Under the pieces are notes generated by a model that saw nothing but the letters and a program-made list of their open reading frames with translations, searched no databases and was not told the origin of the DNA. Below are positions 27,972 through 37,012 of a stretch of DNA of 64,000 bases, in pieces. A program made the translations under genes and the position numbers. How positions within the stretch are numbered: position 1 is the first letter of the stretch; every line of letters begins with the position of its first letter. Source of the DNA: CAYQLY01 sp964418605 (GTDB taxonomy: Bacteria; Bacteroidota; Bacteroidia; Cytophagales; Cyclobacteriaceae); the NCBI GenBank assembly GCA_964418605.1, contig CAYQLY010000004.1, positions 62,001-126,000 on the forward strand, written 5' to 3'.

Positions 27972-29126
27972 TTAATTCCAACTGTAAGGATAGCGCTCAT
28001 CCACATAGATAAGTGCTTCTTCTGTTAAGAAAAGAGGCTTAAATGTATCAATCATCACAGCTAATTCTTCTGTAGCTTTTGCACCTATACTTGCCTCAAC
28101 TGTGCCTGGATGTGGGCCATGAGGTAATCCACCTGGATGTAATGTAAAAGAACCTCTATTAATTCCTTTGCGGCTCATAAAGTTTCCTTCCGCATAGAAT
28201 AGAACCTCATCTGAATCGATGTTACTGTGATTATAAGGAGCTGGGATGGCTAAAGGATGATAATCAAAAAGTCGAGGCACAAATGAACAAATAACCATTT
28301 GTTGTGTTTCGAATGTTTGATGAACAGGAGGAGGTTGATGAATACGTCCTGTTATAGGTTCAAAGTCATGTATACTTAAGGTATAAGGATATAAATAGCC
28401 ATCCCATCCAATGACATCAAGAGGACTGTAGTCATATACATATGAATGAAGATAACCTCCTTTTTTTATTTTTATCGTATGGTCGCCTTTTTTATCTTCT
28501 ATGATAAGTTCTTTTGGAGCTTTTATATCTCGTTCACAATAAGGAGAATGTTCTAAAAGTTGTCCTAGCTCATTTCGATATCGACTTACCGTTTCAATAG
28601 GAGTGGAGGATTCAACAATCAGTAATCGAGGGGTTTCATTAAATTGAAGTTTATAAATAGTTGTTCTCGGTATAACGACATAATCACCTTTAGTAATAGG
28701 TAATCTTCCAAATTGAGAAATTAACTCGCCACTGCCTTCATGAACAAATAAAACCTCATCTGCTTCTCCGTTTTTATAGAAATAAGTCATTGTTTGGGAT
28801 AGAGGATTGCAAATAGCAATAGAAACATCTTGATTGACCATTAAATAGAGTCGTGCATCTAAGTAATCATCGCCTGTTTCGGCGATTTCACTTGTATTTA
28901 GATGTGTTTGTTTGAGTGGATAGTCTTTAGCTATACTAGGCTTGTAAGGTTTTGGATCATTGACCTGTTTTACATTTGTTGGTAAATTAATATGATATAA
29001 ATTAGAATAGATACCACTAAATCCTTTTGAGCTTACTAGCTCTTCTTTGTATAGGCTTCCATTGGGCTGTTTAAATTGGATATGCCGTTTAGATGGAATT
29101 TGGCCTAATGTATGATAATAAGTCAT
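27972..29126 (-). CDS. hmgA: Homogentisate 1,2-dioxygenase
   Basis: This non-haem iron enzyme opens the ring of homogentisate to maleylacetoacetate in tyrosine and phenylalanine breakdown. The 384-residue protein is of the shorter bacterial type. The cupin-like C-terminal half contains PAPYNHSNIDSDEVLFYAEG and LHPGGLPHGPHPG. H300, the acidic pair D306/E307 and one of H336/H339 are the likely iron ligands (inferred from the known enzyme). The N-terminal part has the family opening YYHTLGQIPSKRHIQF. No other tyrosine-degradation gene is adjacent. It is the last gene of a minus-strand run, 15 bases after the S41 protease gene. Confidence 0.88.
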   Translation of the reverse strand: MTYYHTLGQIPSKRHIQFKQPNGSLYKEELVSSKGFSGIYSNLYHINLPTNVKQVNDPKPYKPSIAKDYPLKQTHLNTSEIAETGDDYLDARLYLMVNQDVSIAICNPLSQTMTYFYKNGEADEVLFVHEGSGELISQFGRLPITKGDYVVIPRTTIYKLQFNETPRLLIVESSTPIETVSRYRNELGQLLEHSPYCERDIKAPKELIIEDKKGDHTIKIKKGGYLHSYVYDYSPLDVIGWDGYLYPYTLSIHDFEPITGRIHQPPPVHQTFETQQMVICSFVPRLFDYHPLAIPAPYNHSNIDSDEVLFYAEGNFMSRKGINRGSFTLHPGGLPHGPHPGTVEASIGAKATEELAVMIDTFKPLFLTEEALIYVDERYPYSWN

Positions 29127-29141
29127 AATATAGTATTGGTT

Positions 29142-30779
29142 TTATTTTTTATCTAATAGCGTTTTTGTTTTATCAAATAATTTTAAGGCTTCCTGAAATT
29201 CATGATCAAGTTGATGGAAGATAGGATAAGCCTGTTTATTGCCCCACACCGTTCGTGCGATAATCGCTTTTACTTGATTTTTAATGAACTCTTTTGACTG
29301 CTCAAATTCTTCTTTTCTGAATTCTACCTTGTTTTTTTCTCCGAGTTGAATGATTTCTTTGAGCAGCTGATCTGTAACCTGAAAATTCTTTAGAAAATTA
29401 TCATATTTCATTTTTTCAAGTGACTTTTTATTTTTAAAAGCATAGTTCAATGCGAACTCGCGTATATTATTACTTGCTACTAAGCTGATAAGGTATTTAG
29501 AGATCATGCTTGTATCTCTTGGAACAAAGTAGTCAGGCATAATACCTCCTCCTCCATATACGATACGTCCTTTTTTAGTGTAGTATTTTAAGGAGTCATT
29601 AAACTTGGTGCTATCTGCTGTAAAAAGCTCTCCGTGTTTAAATCTCTTATATACTTCCATTTCATAATCTTCTAGTTTGCCACTGGTGTATGGCTTTTGT
29701 ATACTGCGCCCACTTGGAGTATAGTATCTAGAAATAGTAAGTCTTAGTTCGGAACCATCTGTTAGATTAATAGGAAGTTGAACGAGTCCTTTACCAAAGG
29801 ATCGTCTTCCAACAATCAATCCTCGGTCATTATCTTGAATCGCCCCTGATACAATTTCAGAAGCTGAAGCACTTCCCTCATTGATTAGTACAATGATAGG
29901 CTGAGTTTGGAAGTTGCCTCGGTCAGTTGCTTCAAAACGTTCATCAAATCGGCCATCTTTACTTTTAGTGTAAACAATAAGGTTGCTCTCTGCTAATAAT
30001 TCATCGCAAATGCGTATAGCTCGATCAAGTAGTCCACCTGGATTATCTCGTAAATCTAACATGAGTTGAGTCATTCCTTGGTCAGTTAGTTCAGTAAGCG
30101 CTTTTCTGAACTCGTCGTACGTAGTTGAAGAAAAATGAGACATTTTAATGTATCCTGTTTTATGATCAACCATATAACTAACATCAATCGAGAACTGAGG
30201 AATTTTATCACGTGTAATTTCAAATGAAAGTAGTTCTTTGATTTCTTTTCTTAAAATTTTTAATCTTACCTTGCTTCCTTTAGATCCTCTTAAACGATCA
30301 AAAACACCTTTATTGGTAATACCAACGCCTGCTACATTTTCGTCATTTACTTTGATGATTTTATCACCTGATTTTATACCAACAGATTCAGATGGCCCGC
30401 CACTAATAGGAGCTACAACATAAATGGTGTCTTTGACAAGGCTAAATTCAATTCCAACTCCTTCAAAACTACCTTTTAACTCTTGATTTACAGCCTCTAC
30501 TTCTTGTGCAGGTATATAAACGCTGTGTGGGTCTAATTTCTCTAGCATTTTGGTAATAGAGTAATCAACTAATTCCGTGGTGTTCACTGTATCAACATAG
30601 TTTTGATCAATGTAATTTAATATATCACGGTATTTGATGGCTAATTTTAATGGATCACCATTTTTGGATGAGTTCGAAGACTTTCCAAACATTGTAGCTC
30701 CTATAAAAACGCCTGCTGCGATAGCAATAGAGAGCAAAAATGGTAGTTTGATAGCGAATGGCGAACGATGGTGTTTCAT
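29142..30779 (-). CDS. S41-family carboxy-terminal processing peptidase
   Basis: A 545-residue periplasmic protease (CtpA/Prc group) that trims or degrades envelope proteins. An N-terminal signal anchor (about residues 12-30, LPFLLSIAIAAGVFIG) is followed by a helical region. A PDZ domain (about 90-170, with SGGPSESVGIKSGDKIIKVN) precedes the catalytic core. The serine lies in NEGSASASEIVSGA and the lysine in RRSFGKGLVQ. A helical C-terminal tail of about 120 residues follows. It sits between holB (58-base gap, with a TATATTTA box as a possible own promoter) and hmgA. Confidence 0.9.
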   Translation of the reverse strand: MKHHRSPFAIKLPFLLSIAIAAGVFIGATMFGKSSNSSKNGDPLKLAIKYRDILNYIDQNYVDTVNTTELVDYSITKMLEKLDPHSVYIPAQEVEAVNQELKGSFEGVGIEFSLVKDTIYVVAPISGGPSESVGIKSGDKIIKVNDENVAGVGITNKGVFDRLRGSKGSKVRLKILRKEIKELLSFEITRDKIPQFSIDVSYMVDHKTGYIKMSHFSSTTYDEFRKALTELTDQGMTQLMLDLRDNPGGLLDRAIRICDELLAESNLIVYTKSKDGRFDERFEATDRGNFQTQPIIVLINEGSASASEIVSGAIQDNDRGLIVGRRSFGKGLVQLPINLTDGSELRLTISRYYTPSGRSIQKPYTSGKLEDYEMEVYKRFKHGELFTADSTKFNDSLKYYTKKGRIVYGGGGIMPDYFVPRDTSMISKYLISLVASNNIREFALNYAFKNKKSLEKMKYDNFLKNFQVTDQLLKEIIQLGEKNKVEFRKEEFEQSKEFIKNQVKAIIARTVWGNKQAYPIFHQLDHEFQEALKLFDKTKTLLDKK

Positions 30780-30837
30780 GAATTTATAATTGGTTTGATG
30801 TTATAAATATACTATATTTTTATAATGGATGAGAAAG

Positions 30838-31956
30838 CTAATGTATGATTTGGCTCAGTTCAATCGATAAATCTAAAAAAGTAATTTTTCCATTCCCATT
30901 CCGTTCGAGGTGATAAATAGCTTGATTTAGTTTTTCAGATAGGTTATGTATTTTCTGAACTGTAAGAACCTGACTGAATTTTTTTATAAATTCTATTTCT
31001 TTCTCAGAGGTTCGTAAGAGGGGTGAGCAATTGGTTATCACGAGCAAGCATTCACGAAAAGTATGAAGTCCATAGAGAAGTAGATTTTTCTGATCTTGCC
31101 GGGCCAGTCCTTGAAATAAATCAGCCCATTCAATAAGTTGGGTGTAGTCTTTGCTATAACATAAGCGCATCCAATCTCTAAATAGTTGATGATGATCGGC
31201 TTCTACTTCTTGTGCAAGTTGAATAGCTTCATTCAAATTGCCATCTGCTAGGTAAGCGACTGAAGCTGCTTTTGTTGATGCGAATTGGTATTTAGTTTCT
31301 AAAATGGTTTTAATTTCATTGGTAGAATAGGAGGGGATAGTAATAAGTTGTGTGCGGGATAAAATAGTAGACAATATATTTTCGTAGTCATGCGAAACAA
31401 GTAAAAATAAAGTATGTTGAGGAGGCTCTTCTAATACTTTTAAAAGAGCATTGGCAGCACTAGGATGCATCGATTCGGGGAGCCATACAATAAATAAGTT
31501 GAATGATGCTTCGAAAGGTTTTAGATAAATATCTTTTATAATTGTTCGGCTCTCTTCTTTACTAATTTGACATGTTTTGTTTTCAACCTCAATAGAGGTT
31601 GCCCAATCTTTTAAACCGCCATATATATTTTCGTGTAGAAAAGTCCTCCATTCGGTGTTAAACAAAGAAGAAATAGGCTCCTTTGTTATTTTTTTAGTTG
31701 TGGCAACAGGAAAAATAAAGTGTATATCTGGATGGATAAACTTACGACTTTTACTACATGCTGCACAGGTTCCACAAGCATCGTCTTCTAATTTGTTTTC
31801 ACAGACGAGATAACTAGCAAAAGCCATGGCTAATGCTAGATTAGGAGATCCAGGTTGACCTAAAAAGAGTTGTGCGTGTGGGATGTGATTTTTTCCCACA
31901 GCATGCAATAGTATTTTTTTAATGGATTCTTGTTTTTCAATATCTCGAAAAAACAT
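30838..31956 (-). CDS. holB: DNA polymerase III subunit delta'
   Basis: This is the clamp-loader subunit, 372 residues. The N-terminal AAA+ domain has the opening HIPHAQLFLGQPGS, with the P-loop degraded to GQPGSPN as usual for delta'. A four-cysteine zinc module (CENKLEDDACGTCAAC, about residues 51-66) is followed by KVLEEPPQHTLFLLVS and the arginine-finger region LSRTQLITIP. The match to delta' rather than gamma/tau rests on the missing catalytic lysine of the Walker A motif. It starts 9 bases after pyk and is probably cotranscribed. Confidence 0.88.
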   Translation of the reverse strand: MFFRDIEKQESIKKILLHAVGKNHIPHAQLFLGQPGSPNLALAMAFASYLVCENKLEDDACGTCAACSKSRKFIHPDIHFIFPVATTKKITKEPISSLFNTEWRTFLHENIYGGLKDWATSIEVENKTCQISKEESRTIIKDIYLKPFEASFNLFIVWLPESMHPSAANALLKVLEEPPQHTLFLLVSHDYENILSTILSRTQLITIPSYSTNEIKTILETKYQFASTKAASVAYLADGNLNEAIQLAQEVEADHHQLFRDWMRLCYSKDYTQLIEWADLFQGLARQDQKNLLLYGLHTFRECLLVITNCSPLLRTSEKEIEFIKKFSQVLTVQKIHNLSEKLNQAIYHLERNGNGKITFLDLSIELSQIIH

Positions 31957-31965
31957 GTGGTTTGT

Positions 31966-33402
31966 TTAATTTACTCTATTTATTTTTAGTACGTTAGTTC
32001 TTAGTTTTTCTTGAATAGGCATATTGGTTGTGATAATATAGACATCCCCTTTCTGTAAGTGTGCTTTTTCTTGTAGCATGCTTTCAATATCTTCAAATGT
32101 TTGATCTGTAGATACAACTTTATCATAGTAAATAGCTCTTACACCCCATACAAGTCCAAGTGTGTTGAGTAATCGGTGATTGTCTGTGAATACAAAAATA
32201 TTTGCTTTAGGTCGATGGCTAGCCACTTGAAATCCGGTATAACCTGATCGGGATGTGCCAATAATCGCTTTTGCATTTGTTTCTTTAGCTAAGATGCATG
32301 CTGCCGAGACCAGACTATCATTATAAAATAGATCATCTTTATTATCGAGCTCATAGTATTTATCATAAATGAGCATAGTATTAGCTTCTACAGAGTGTAT
32401 TGTTTTTCGCATGCTTTCCACAGCCAATAAAGGATAATTACCTGAAGCTGTTTCAGCACTTAGCATAAGTGCATCAGCACCATCCATTACAGCATTAGCA
32501 ATATCATTGGTTTCAGCACGTGTAGGGCGTGGATTCGTGATCATACTTTCCATCATTTGTGTAGCGATGATAACCGGTTTTGCCGCTTTATTACATTTAG
32601 CGACAATCATTTTTTGTGCAATGGGTACTTCTTCCATGGGTATTTCTACGCCAAGATCACCACGGGCGACCATTAGTCCGTCAGAAAGCTGAATAATTTC
32701 ATCTATGTTTTTTAAAGCCTCTGGTTTTTCAATTTTAGCAATGACTCGTGCATGCGAGCCACGTTTAGCAATAATATCTTTTAAATGTTGAATATCTTTT
32801 GCTGATCGTACAAATGAAAGTGCGATCCACTCTACATGATGATCCATCCCAAATAAAAGATCTTCATAGTCTTTTTCAGTTAAAGAGGGTGCTGAAACAG
32901 CTGTGTCAGGAAGGTTAATCCCTTTTTTTGATTTCAGTGCTCCTCCATAAATTATTTTAGTTGTTACCGTTTTCTCAGATTTGCCTGTTACTTTCAGTTC
33001 TATTTTTCCATCATCAATTAATAGTGTATCTCCAATTTGTACATCTTTAGGCAAGCCGGAGTAGGTACAGCTAATCAGTTGTCGTGTACCTATGACTTTG
33101 TCAATTGTAATTGTTAAGGTTTCCCCTGGGATAAGCTCTACTTCATTATTTTCTATTTCTCGGGTTCGTATTTTAGGTCCTTGTAAATCTTGAAGTAAAC
33201 AAATGTTTAAACTGTATTCTGCATTCAGCTCTCGGACCAGTTTTATTACTTTTAAATGATCATCATGGCTTCCATGAGAAAAATTTAATCTAAATACATC
33301 AACACCAACCTTGATGAGTTCAAGTAGTTTCTCTTTTGTGTTACAGGCTGGGCCAACGGTGGCGACAATCTTTGTTTTGGTAAAAAATGGATTGCTTTGC
33401 AT
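31966..33402 (-). CDS. pyk: Pyruvate kinase
   Basis: The last step of glycolysis: phosphoenolpyruvate plus ADP to pyruvate plus ATP. The ATG at 33402 gives 478 residues beginning MQSNPFFTKTKIVATVGPAC. An earlier in-frame ATG at 33447 would overlap the upstream gene and is rejected. Motifs are RLNFSHGSHDDH, the active-site signature IAKIEKPEALKNIDEII with its lysine, MVARGDLGVEIP, and ATQMMESMITNPRPTRAE. The C-terminal domain covers about residues 345-478. It lies 4 bases after the IPExxxVDY gene and 9 before holB. Confidence 0.96.
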   Translation of the reverse strand: MQSNPFFTKTKIVATVGPACNTKEKLLELIKVGVDVFRLNFSHGSHDDHLKVIKLVRELNAEYSLNICLLQDLQGPKIRTREIENNEVELIPGETLTITIDKVIGTRQLISCTYSGLPKDVQIGDTLLIDDGKIELKVTGKSEKTVTTKIIYGGALKSKKGINLPDTAVSAPSLTEKDYEDLLFGMDHHVEWIALSFVRSAKDIQHLKDIIAKRGSHARVIAKIEKPEALKNIDEIIQLSDGLMVARGDLGVEIPMEEVPIAQKMIVAKCNKAAKPVIIATQMMESMITNPRPTRAETNDIANAVMDGADALMLSAETASGNYPLLAVESMRKTIHSVEANTMLIYDKYYELDNKDDLFYNDSLVSAACILAKETNAKAIIGTSRSGYTGFQVASHRPKANIFVFTDNHRLLNTLGLVWGVRAIYYDKVVSTDQTFEDIESMLQEKAHLQKGDVYIITTNMPIQEKLRTNVLKINRVN

Positions 33403-33406
33403 AGGT

Positions 33407-33835
33407 CTAAAAAAGGAGATTTTCCCTAGATGGTAAATTTTTGACATCTATTTCTCCGGCAAATATAATACAGGATGCTGTCTTTAAAAGCTCTAATGTC
33501 TGATTTGGATTAATTAATTCAGATATATCCCCTAATAATAGAAGATAGTCGTAGCTCTTTAATTCTGGAATTAGGTAATGGGGAGTAGACGGCCTGGCCT
33601 CGTAAGGCTTATTTCGCATAAGTCGTATAAAGCTATTTTTTGTCTCATACAAAAAATAAGATACACTTATAGACATTTTATTTAAAAAATCAATACCCCA
33701 GTCGTCTTGTTTAACTAAATTAATATGAAATAACTGATTGATTGTCCAGGCCAGTTTATGCTCCTTGGCGGAAGAAACTATTCCAGTCAGCTTAAAGTCA
33801 TAGGTTGGTTCAATAACAAGTTTGGTAATTTTCAT
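33407..33835 (-). CDS. IPExxxVDY family protein
   Basis: A 142-residue cytoplasmic protein of a small Bacteroidota family named for the motif IPExxxVDY. Here the motif reads IPELKSYDY (Tyr for Val) at about residues 92-100. The function is unknown. Genes of this family commonly sit beside pyk and acpP, exactly the arrangement here, with pyk 4 bases downstream and acpP divergent 108 bases away. No membrane segment or catalytic motif is visible. The assignment rests on the motif and context. Confidence 0.75.
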   Translation of the reverse strand: MKITKLVIEPTYDFKLTGIVSSAKEHKLAWTINQLFHINLVKQDDWGIDFLNKMSISVSYFLYETKNSFIRLMRNKPYEARPSTPHYLIPELKSYDYLLLLGDISELINPNQTLELLKTASCIIFAGEIDVKNLPSRENLLF

Positions 33836-33881
33836 TAACTTTAGGCCTAAATTAATTCTTAATTTATTTTGATAAAAAAGG

Positions 33882-33913
33882 TTGACAATATTGATTGAAA
33901 TATCTTTCTTTGC
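33882..33913 (+). promoter_or_regulatory. Promoter of acpP
   Basis: TTG at 33882-33884, 20 bases, then TTTCTTTGC at 33905-33913. The downstream box differs from TAnnTTTG only at the A. The acpP ATG follows 30 bases later. Confidence 0.6.
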
Positions 33914-33943
33914 AAAAGAATTTAAAATAAAATAATTAAAACG

Positions 33944-34183
33944 ATGTCAGAAATAGCAGAAAAAGTAAAAAAGATTATTGTTGAGAAGTTGTCTGTAGAA
34001 GAGTCAGAGGTTACGCCACAAGCAAGCTTTACAGCAGACCTAGGTGCTGATTCATTGGATACAGTAGAACTTGTTATGGAATTTGAAAAGCAATTTGATA
34101 TTCAGATTCCGGATGATCAAGCTGAGAAGATAGCTACTGTGGGTGATGCCATTAGTTACTTAGAAAAAAATGCAAAAAAATAA
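33944..34183 (+). CDS. acpP: Acyl carrier protein
   Basis: The carrier of fatty-acid intermediates, 79 residues and acidic. The phosphopantetheine serine is S37 in the classic DLGADSLDTVELVM motif. Length and helical layout are standard. It is followed by a weak hairpin and then fabF, the usual gene order, so carrier and condensing enzyme come from one transcription unit. Confidence 0.98.
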   Translation: MSEIAEKVKKIIVEKLSVEESEVTPQASFTADLGADSLDTVELVMEFEKQFDIQIPDDQAEKIATVGDAISYLEKNAKK

Positions 34184-34184
34184 T

Positions 34185-34206
34185 ACCTTTACAAAGTAAG
34201 GTTTTT
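34185..34206 (+). terminator. Weak hairpin between acpP and fabF
   Basis: ACCTT (34185-34189) pairs with AAGGT (34198-34202), extended by an AC/GT pair across a bulge, and is followed by TTTT. It looks like a partial terminator that would let acpP be made in excess over fabF. The stem is short, so this is tentative. Confidence 0.35.
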
Positions 34207-34229
34207 AAAAGTAAGATCACTGGTTCATA

Positions 34230-35483
34230 ATGACATTGCGAAGAGTAGTCATAACAGGGATGGGCGCACTTACGCCTATTGGTAATAATGTTCAAGAATA
34301 TTGGAATGGATTATCAACGGGCGTAAGCGGTGCTGTGCCTATTACTAAGTTTGATGCGAGTAAGTTTCGTACTCAATTTGCATGCGAGCTTAAAGGTTTT
34401 GATCCATTTTCCTTTTTTGATAAAAAAGAGGGACGTAAACTTGACCCCTTTGTTCAATATGCCCTTGTTGTAGCTGAAGAAGCTATAAAAAACTCCGCTA
34501 TTGATCTTACTAAAACTAACCTTGAGCGTGCAGGCGTTATTTGGGGATGTGGGATAGGTGGTATTAAAACCTTTCAAGATGAATTGCTTGGCTTTTATGA
34601 AGGCGGTAAAACTCCTCGATTTAATCCATTCTTTATTCCAAAGATGATTATTGATTTGAGTGCGGGCCATATATCTATAAAGTATGGGTTTAGGGGGATT
34701 AATTTTTCCACTGTTTCTGCCTGTGCTTCATCTACTAACGCCTTAGTAGATGCGTTCAATTATATTCGCTGGGGCAAAGCTGATCTTATGATATCTGGTG
34801 GCTCTGAAGCCGCTATTACAGAGTCAGGCGTAGGAGGGTTTAATGCCATGAAAGCACTTTCTGAACGAAATGATTCACCACAAACAGCTTCTCGTCCGTT
34901 TGATAAAGAAAGAGATGGATTTGTATTAGGTGAGGGAGCTGCCGCTGTAATTTTAGAGGAACTAGAACATGCTAAAGCTCGAGGTGCAACCATTTATGCT
35001 GAAGTGATTGGTGGTGGGATGTCATCAGATGCCTATCATATATCTGCACCACATCCGGAAGGATTAGGTGTGATTCAGGTGATGAATGATGTATTAAAAG
35101 ATGCAGGAATTCAAGCATCTGAAGTAGATTACATTAATGTTCATGGAACTTCAACATCTTTAGGAGATATCAGTGAGGTTAAGGCTATCCAACATATTTT
35201 TGGAGATCATGTATACAAGCTAAATATTAGCTCTACCAAGTCAATGACAGGCCACCTTTTGGGTGCTGCTGGGGCTATTGAAGCAGTTGCTTCTGTATTG
35301 TCGATACAACATCAAACTGTTCCACCAACCATTAATCATTTTACAGATGATGAAGCCTTTGATTCCAAAATTAATTTCACGTTTAATAAAGCACAAAAGC
35401 GATCTATACGCGTGGCTTTAAGTAATACGTTTGGATTTGGTGGGCATAATTTTTCTATTCTGTTTAGAAAATACGAGCCCTAA
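34230..35483 (+). CDS. fabF: Beta-ketoacyl-ACP synthase II
   Basis: The elongating condensing enzyme of type II fatty acid synthesis, 417 residues. The catalytic triad is visible: C165 in STVSACASSTNA, the first histidine in VHGTSTSLGD and the second in KSMTGHLLGAAGA. The start MTLRRVVITGMGALTPIGN is typical. It lies 46 bases after acpP and 3 bases before rnc. This acpP-fabF-rnc order is common in bacteria and suggests one operon. Confidence 0.97.
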   Translation: MTLRRVVITGMGALTPIGNNVQEYWNGLSTGVSGAVPITKFDASKFRTQFACELKGFDPFSFFDKKEGRKLDPFVQYALVVAEEAIKNSAIDLTKTNLERAGVIWGCGIGGIKTFQDELLGFYEGGKTPRFNPFFIPKMIIDLSAGHISIKYGFRGINFSTVSACASSTNALVDAFNYIRWGKADLMISGGSEAAITESGVGGFNAMKALSERNDSPQTASRPFDKERDGFVLGEGAAAVILEELEHAKARGATIYAEVIGGGMSSDAYHISAPHPEGLGVIQVMNDVLKDAGIQASEVDYINVHGTSTSLGDISEVKAIQHIFGDHVYKLNISSTKSMTGHLLGAAGAIEAVASVLSIQHQTVPPTINHFTDDEAFDSKINFTFNKAQKRSIRVALSNTFGFGGHNFSILFRKYEP

Positions 35484-35486
35484 TTC

Positions 35487-36203
35487 TTGATCCGTTCATT
35501 TGTAAATTTACTGGAGAACAAAAAGAAACGAGCTTTTGCAACAAGCTTGAAGTTGATTATTGGTTATACACCTCGTAACACCCATATCTATAAATTGGCT
35601 TTAAGTCATTCAACATTACTCCATCCTAATCAACATCAAAAGGAATCTAACCAGCGTTTAGAATATTTAGGCGATGCTATTTTGGGCGCTATTGTAGCAG
35701 AATATCTGTTTAAAAAATTTCCTTATAAAGAAGAGGGCTTCTTGACAGACATTCGATCCAGGTTGGTGAATCGGGAAGTTTTGAATGGACTTGCTGTTAA
35801 GATCGGATTGAGTAAGATGATTCAAAGTCTTTTTAAAATGCCTGTGCCTACACGAACGGTCTATGGAGATACATTGGAGGCCTTGATAGCAGCTATTTAT
35901 TTAGATAAGGGATTTCAAGCATCTAAAAAGTTTGTATTGACTAAGTTGTTGCCTCACTATGATATAGAAGAGGTCGTACAAACCAATAGCAATTATAAAA
36001 GTATTGTGATCGAATGGGCTCAAAAAAGTGCGAAGAAAATTAGGTTTGAAATTATTGAAGAAGTCTCCATCGGTATCAAAAAAGAGTTCACAGCGCAAGT
36101 TGTCGTTGAGGAGGAGCCAGTTTGCATAGGCAAAGGGCTTACCAAAAAAAAGGCAGAACAAGCCGCCGCATTGAAGGCTTGTGAGCTGTTGAGGATTATG
36201 TGA
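35487..36203 (+). CDS. rnc: Ribonuclease III
   Basis: The double-strand RNA endonuclease that processes rRNA precursors, 238 residues. The signature RLEYLGDAILG lies at residues 57-67, with the Mg-binding glutamate and aspartate E59 and D63. GDTLEALIAAIYLDKGF carries the second acidic pair. A double-stranded-RNA-binding domain fills about residues 170-238 and ends GKGLTKKKAEQAAALKACELL. The start is TTG at 35487, 3 bases after the fabF stop, which implies translational coupling; no ATG gives the full N terminus. Confidence 0.93.
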   Translation: MIRSFVNLLENKKKRAFATSLKLIIGYTPRNTHIYKLALSHSTLLHPNQHQKESNQRLEYLGDAILGAIVAEYLFKKFPYKEEGFLTDIRSRLVNREVLNGLAVKIGLSKMIQSLFKMPVPTRTVYGDTLEALIAAIYLDKGFQASKKFVLTKLLPHYDIEEVVQTNSNYKSIVIEWAQKSAKKIRFEIIEEVSIGIKKEFTAQVVVEEEPVCIGKGLTKKKAEQAAALKACELLRIM

Positions 36204-36289
36204 TAGCTTAAAACTCTCTTTGAATAAGCGTATTGTTAATTAGGATTAAAAATATAATCCAAAAAAAGGCGTAATTAGAATTAATTTAG

Positions 36290-36297
36290 TATATTTG
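36290..36297 (+). promoter_or_regulatory. Promoter box ahead of the secreted cassette
   Basis: TATATTTG fully matches TAnnTTTG, 31 bases before the mini-ORF ATG at 36328 and 140 before the candidate lipoprotein gene. No TTG is found at 19-22 bases upstream. Confidence 0.45.
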
Positions 36298-36327
36298 ATT
36301 TCAGTTGAATTCAAATAAATAGAGAAG

Positions 36328-36399
36328 ATGAAAAGCGTACGACCTGTAACCCCCGGATTAGTTTGCTCCATTACCAGCTCAAGCACTCACCTGTGTTAG
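36328..36399 (+). CDS. Candidate 23-residue peptide ORF
   Basis: ATG at 36328 opens a 23-codon frame (starting MKSVRPVTPGLVC and ending SSSTHLC) with TAG at 36397-36399. It sits just behind a promoter box and a purine-rich AGAGAAG. The codons fall in a patch clearly richer in G and C than the flanking sequence. Two cysteines and a Ser/Thr-rich end are notable. It may be a leader peptide or small peptide gene for the secreted cassette downstream, or chance. I recognise no family. Confidence 0.3.
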   Translation: MKSVRPVTPGLVCSITSSSTHLC

Positions 36400-36436
36400 T
36401 TGAATTAATTTTTTTAACTTTTTAAAAAAAACTCAG

Positions 36437-37012
36437 ATGTGTGTAAAAATTTATATTGTTCTATTTATTCTACTTTTGAGTGCAGGGAGTTGTATTCGAG
36501 AGAAGTGTTATAATAATTCTAAGGCCGACTACCATTACCTAGACCCGGCTACGTTGCCATGGTTTGGGATGTTTAAAGATGGAAGCTGGTGGGTGTATGA
36601 GGAAGAAAAAACGGGACTGAGGGATAGTATGTATGTGAAAAATTACCATCATTCTTTTTATGGTATGGGTTGTGAGTTTAGAGAGTTTAATGAAGGTGAA
36701 TTAATATCTCAGTATGTGCTTAAAAATAGTCAGTTTTTATATAGTGTGGAATCTGATATAAGGACTGGTTTTGACACTGGTTTCTTTTTGTCACTTTATT
36801 ATGATTCAGAAAATGATTTTTTTTACTATAAAAGAAATGATACAATAATAAAGTTAAATTATCTTTCTAAAGTTAAGTCGTATTTTAATTTGCTTCCACT
36901 GATTTTGAATTCTGATACAATCTTTTTCGCAAAAGATATAGGCATAGTTAGGATAGTAGATGAAAAAAATAAAAGAAAATTTAATTTAATAAAGTATGAA
37001 GTTGTTAAATAG
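36437..37012 (+). CDS. Putative secreted lipoprotein of unknown function
   Basis: A 191-residue protein with a hydrophobic signal (YIVLFILLLSAGSC, about residues 6-19). The cysteine at residue 19 could be a lipidation site, although the preceding AGS is not a perfect lipobox. The mature part is rich in aromatic residues (DGSWWVYEEEK, DNDFFYYKRND-like runs), suggesting a compact beta fold. No known domain is recognised. It overlaps the next gene, a serine protease, by 17 bases in another frame, so the two are cotranscribed and likely work together; an inhibitor or chaperone role is conceivable but speculative. Confidence 0.6.
   Translation: MCVKIYIVLFILLLSAGSCIREKCYNNSKADYHYLDPATLPWFGMFKDGSWWVYEEEKTGLRDSMYVKNYHHSFYGMGCEFREFNEGELISQYVLKNSQFLYSVESDIRTGFDTGFFLSLYYDSENDFFYYKRNDTIIKLNYLSKVKSYFNLLPLILNSDTIFFAKDIGIVRIVDEKNKRKFNLIKYEVVK

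Noticed and set aside
33403..33447. Longer pyruvate kinase start
   Set aside because: It overlaps the end of the IPExxxVDY gene, and the extra residues do not resemble pyruvate kinase.
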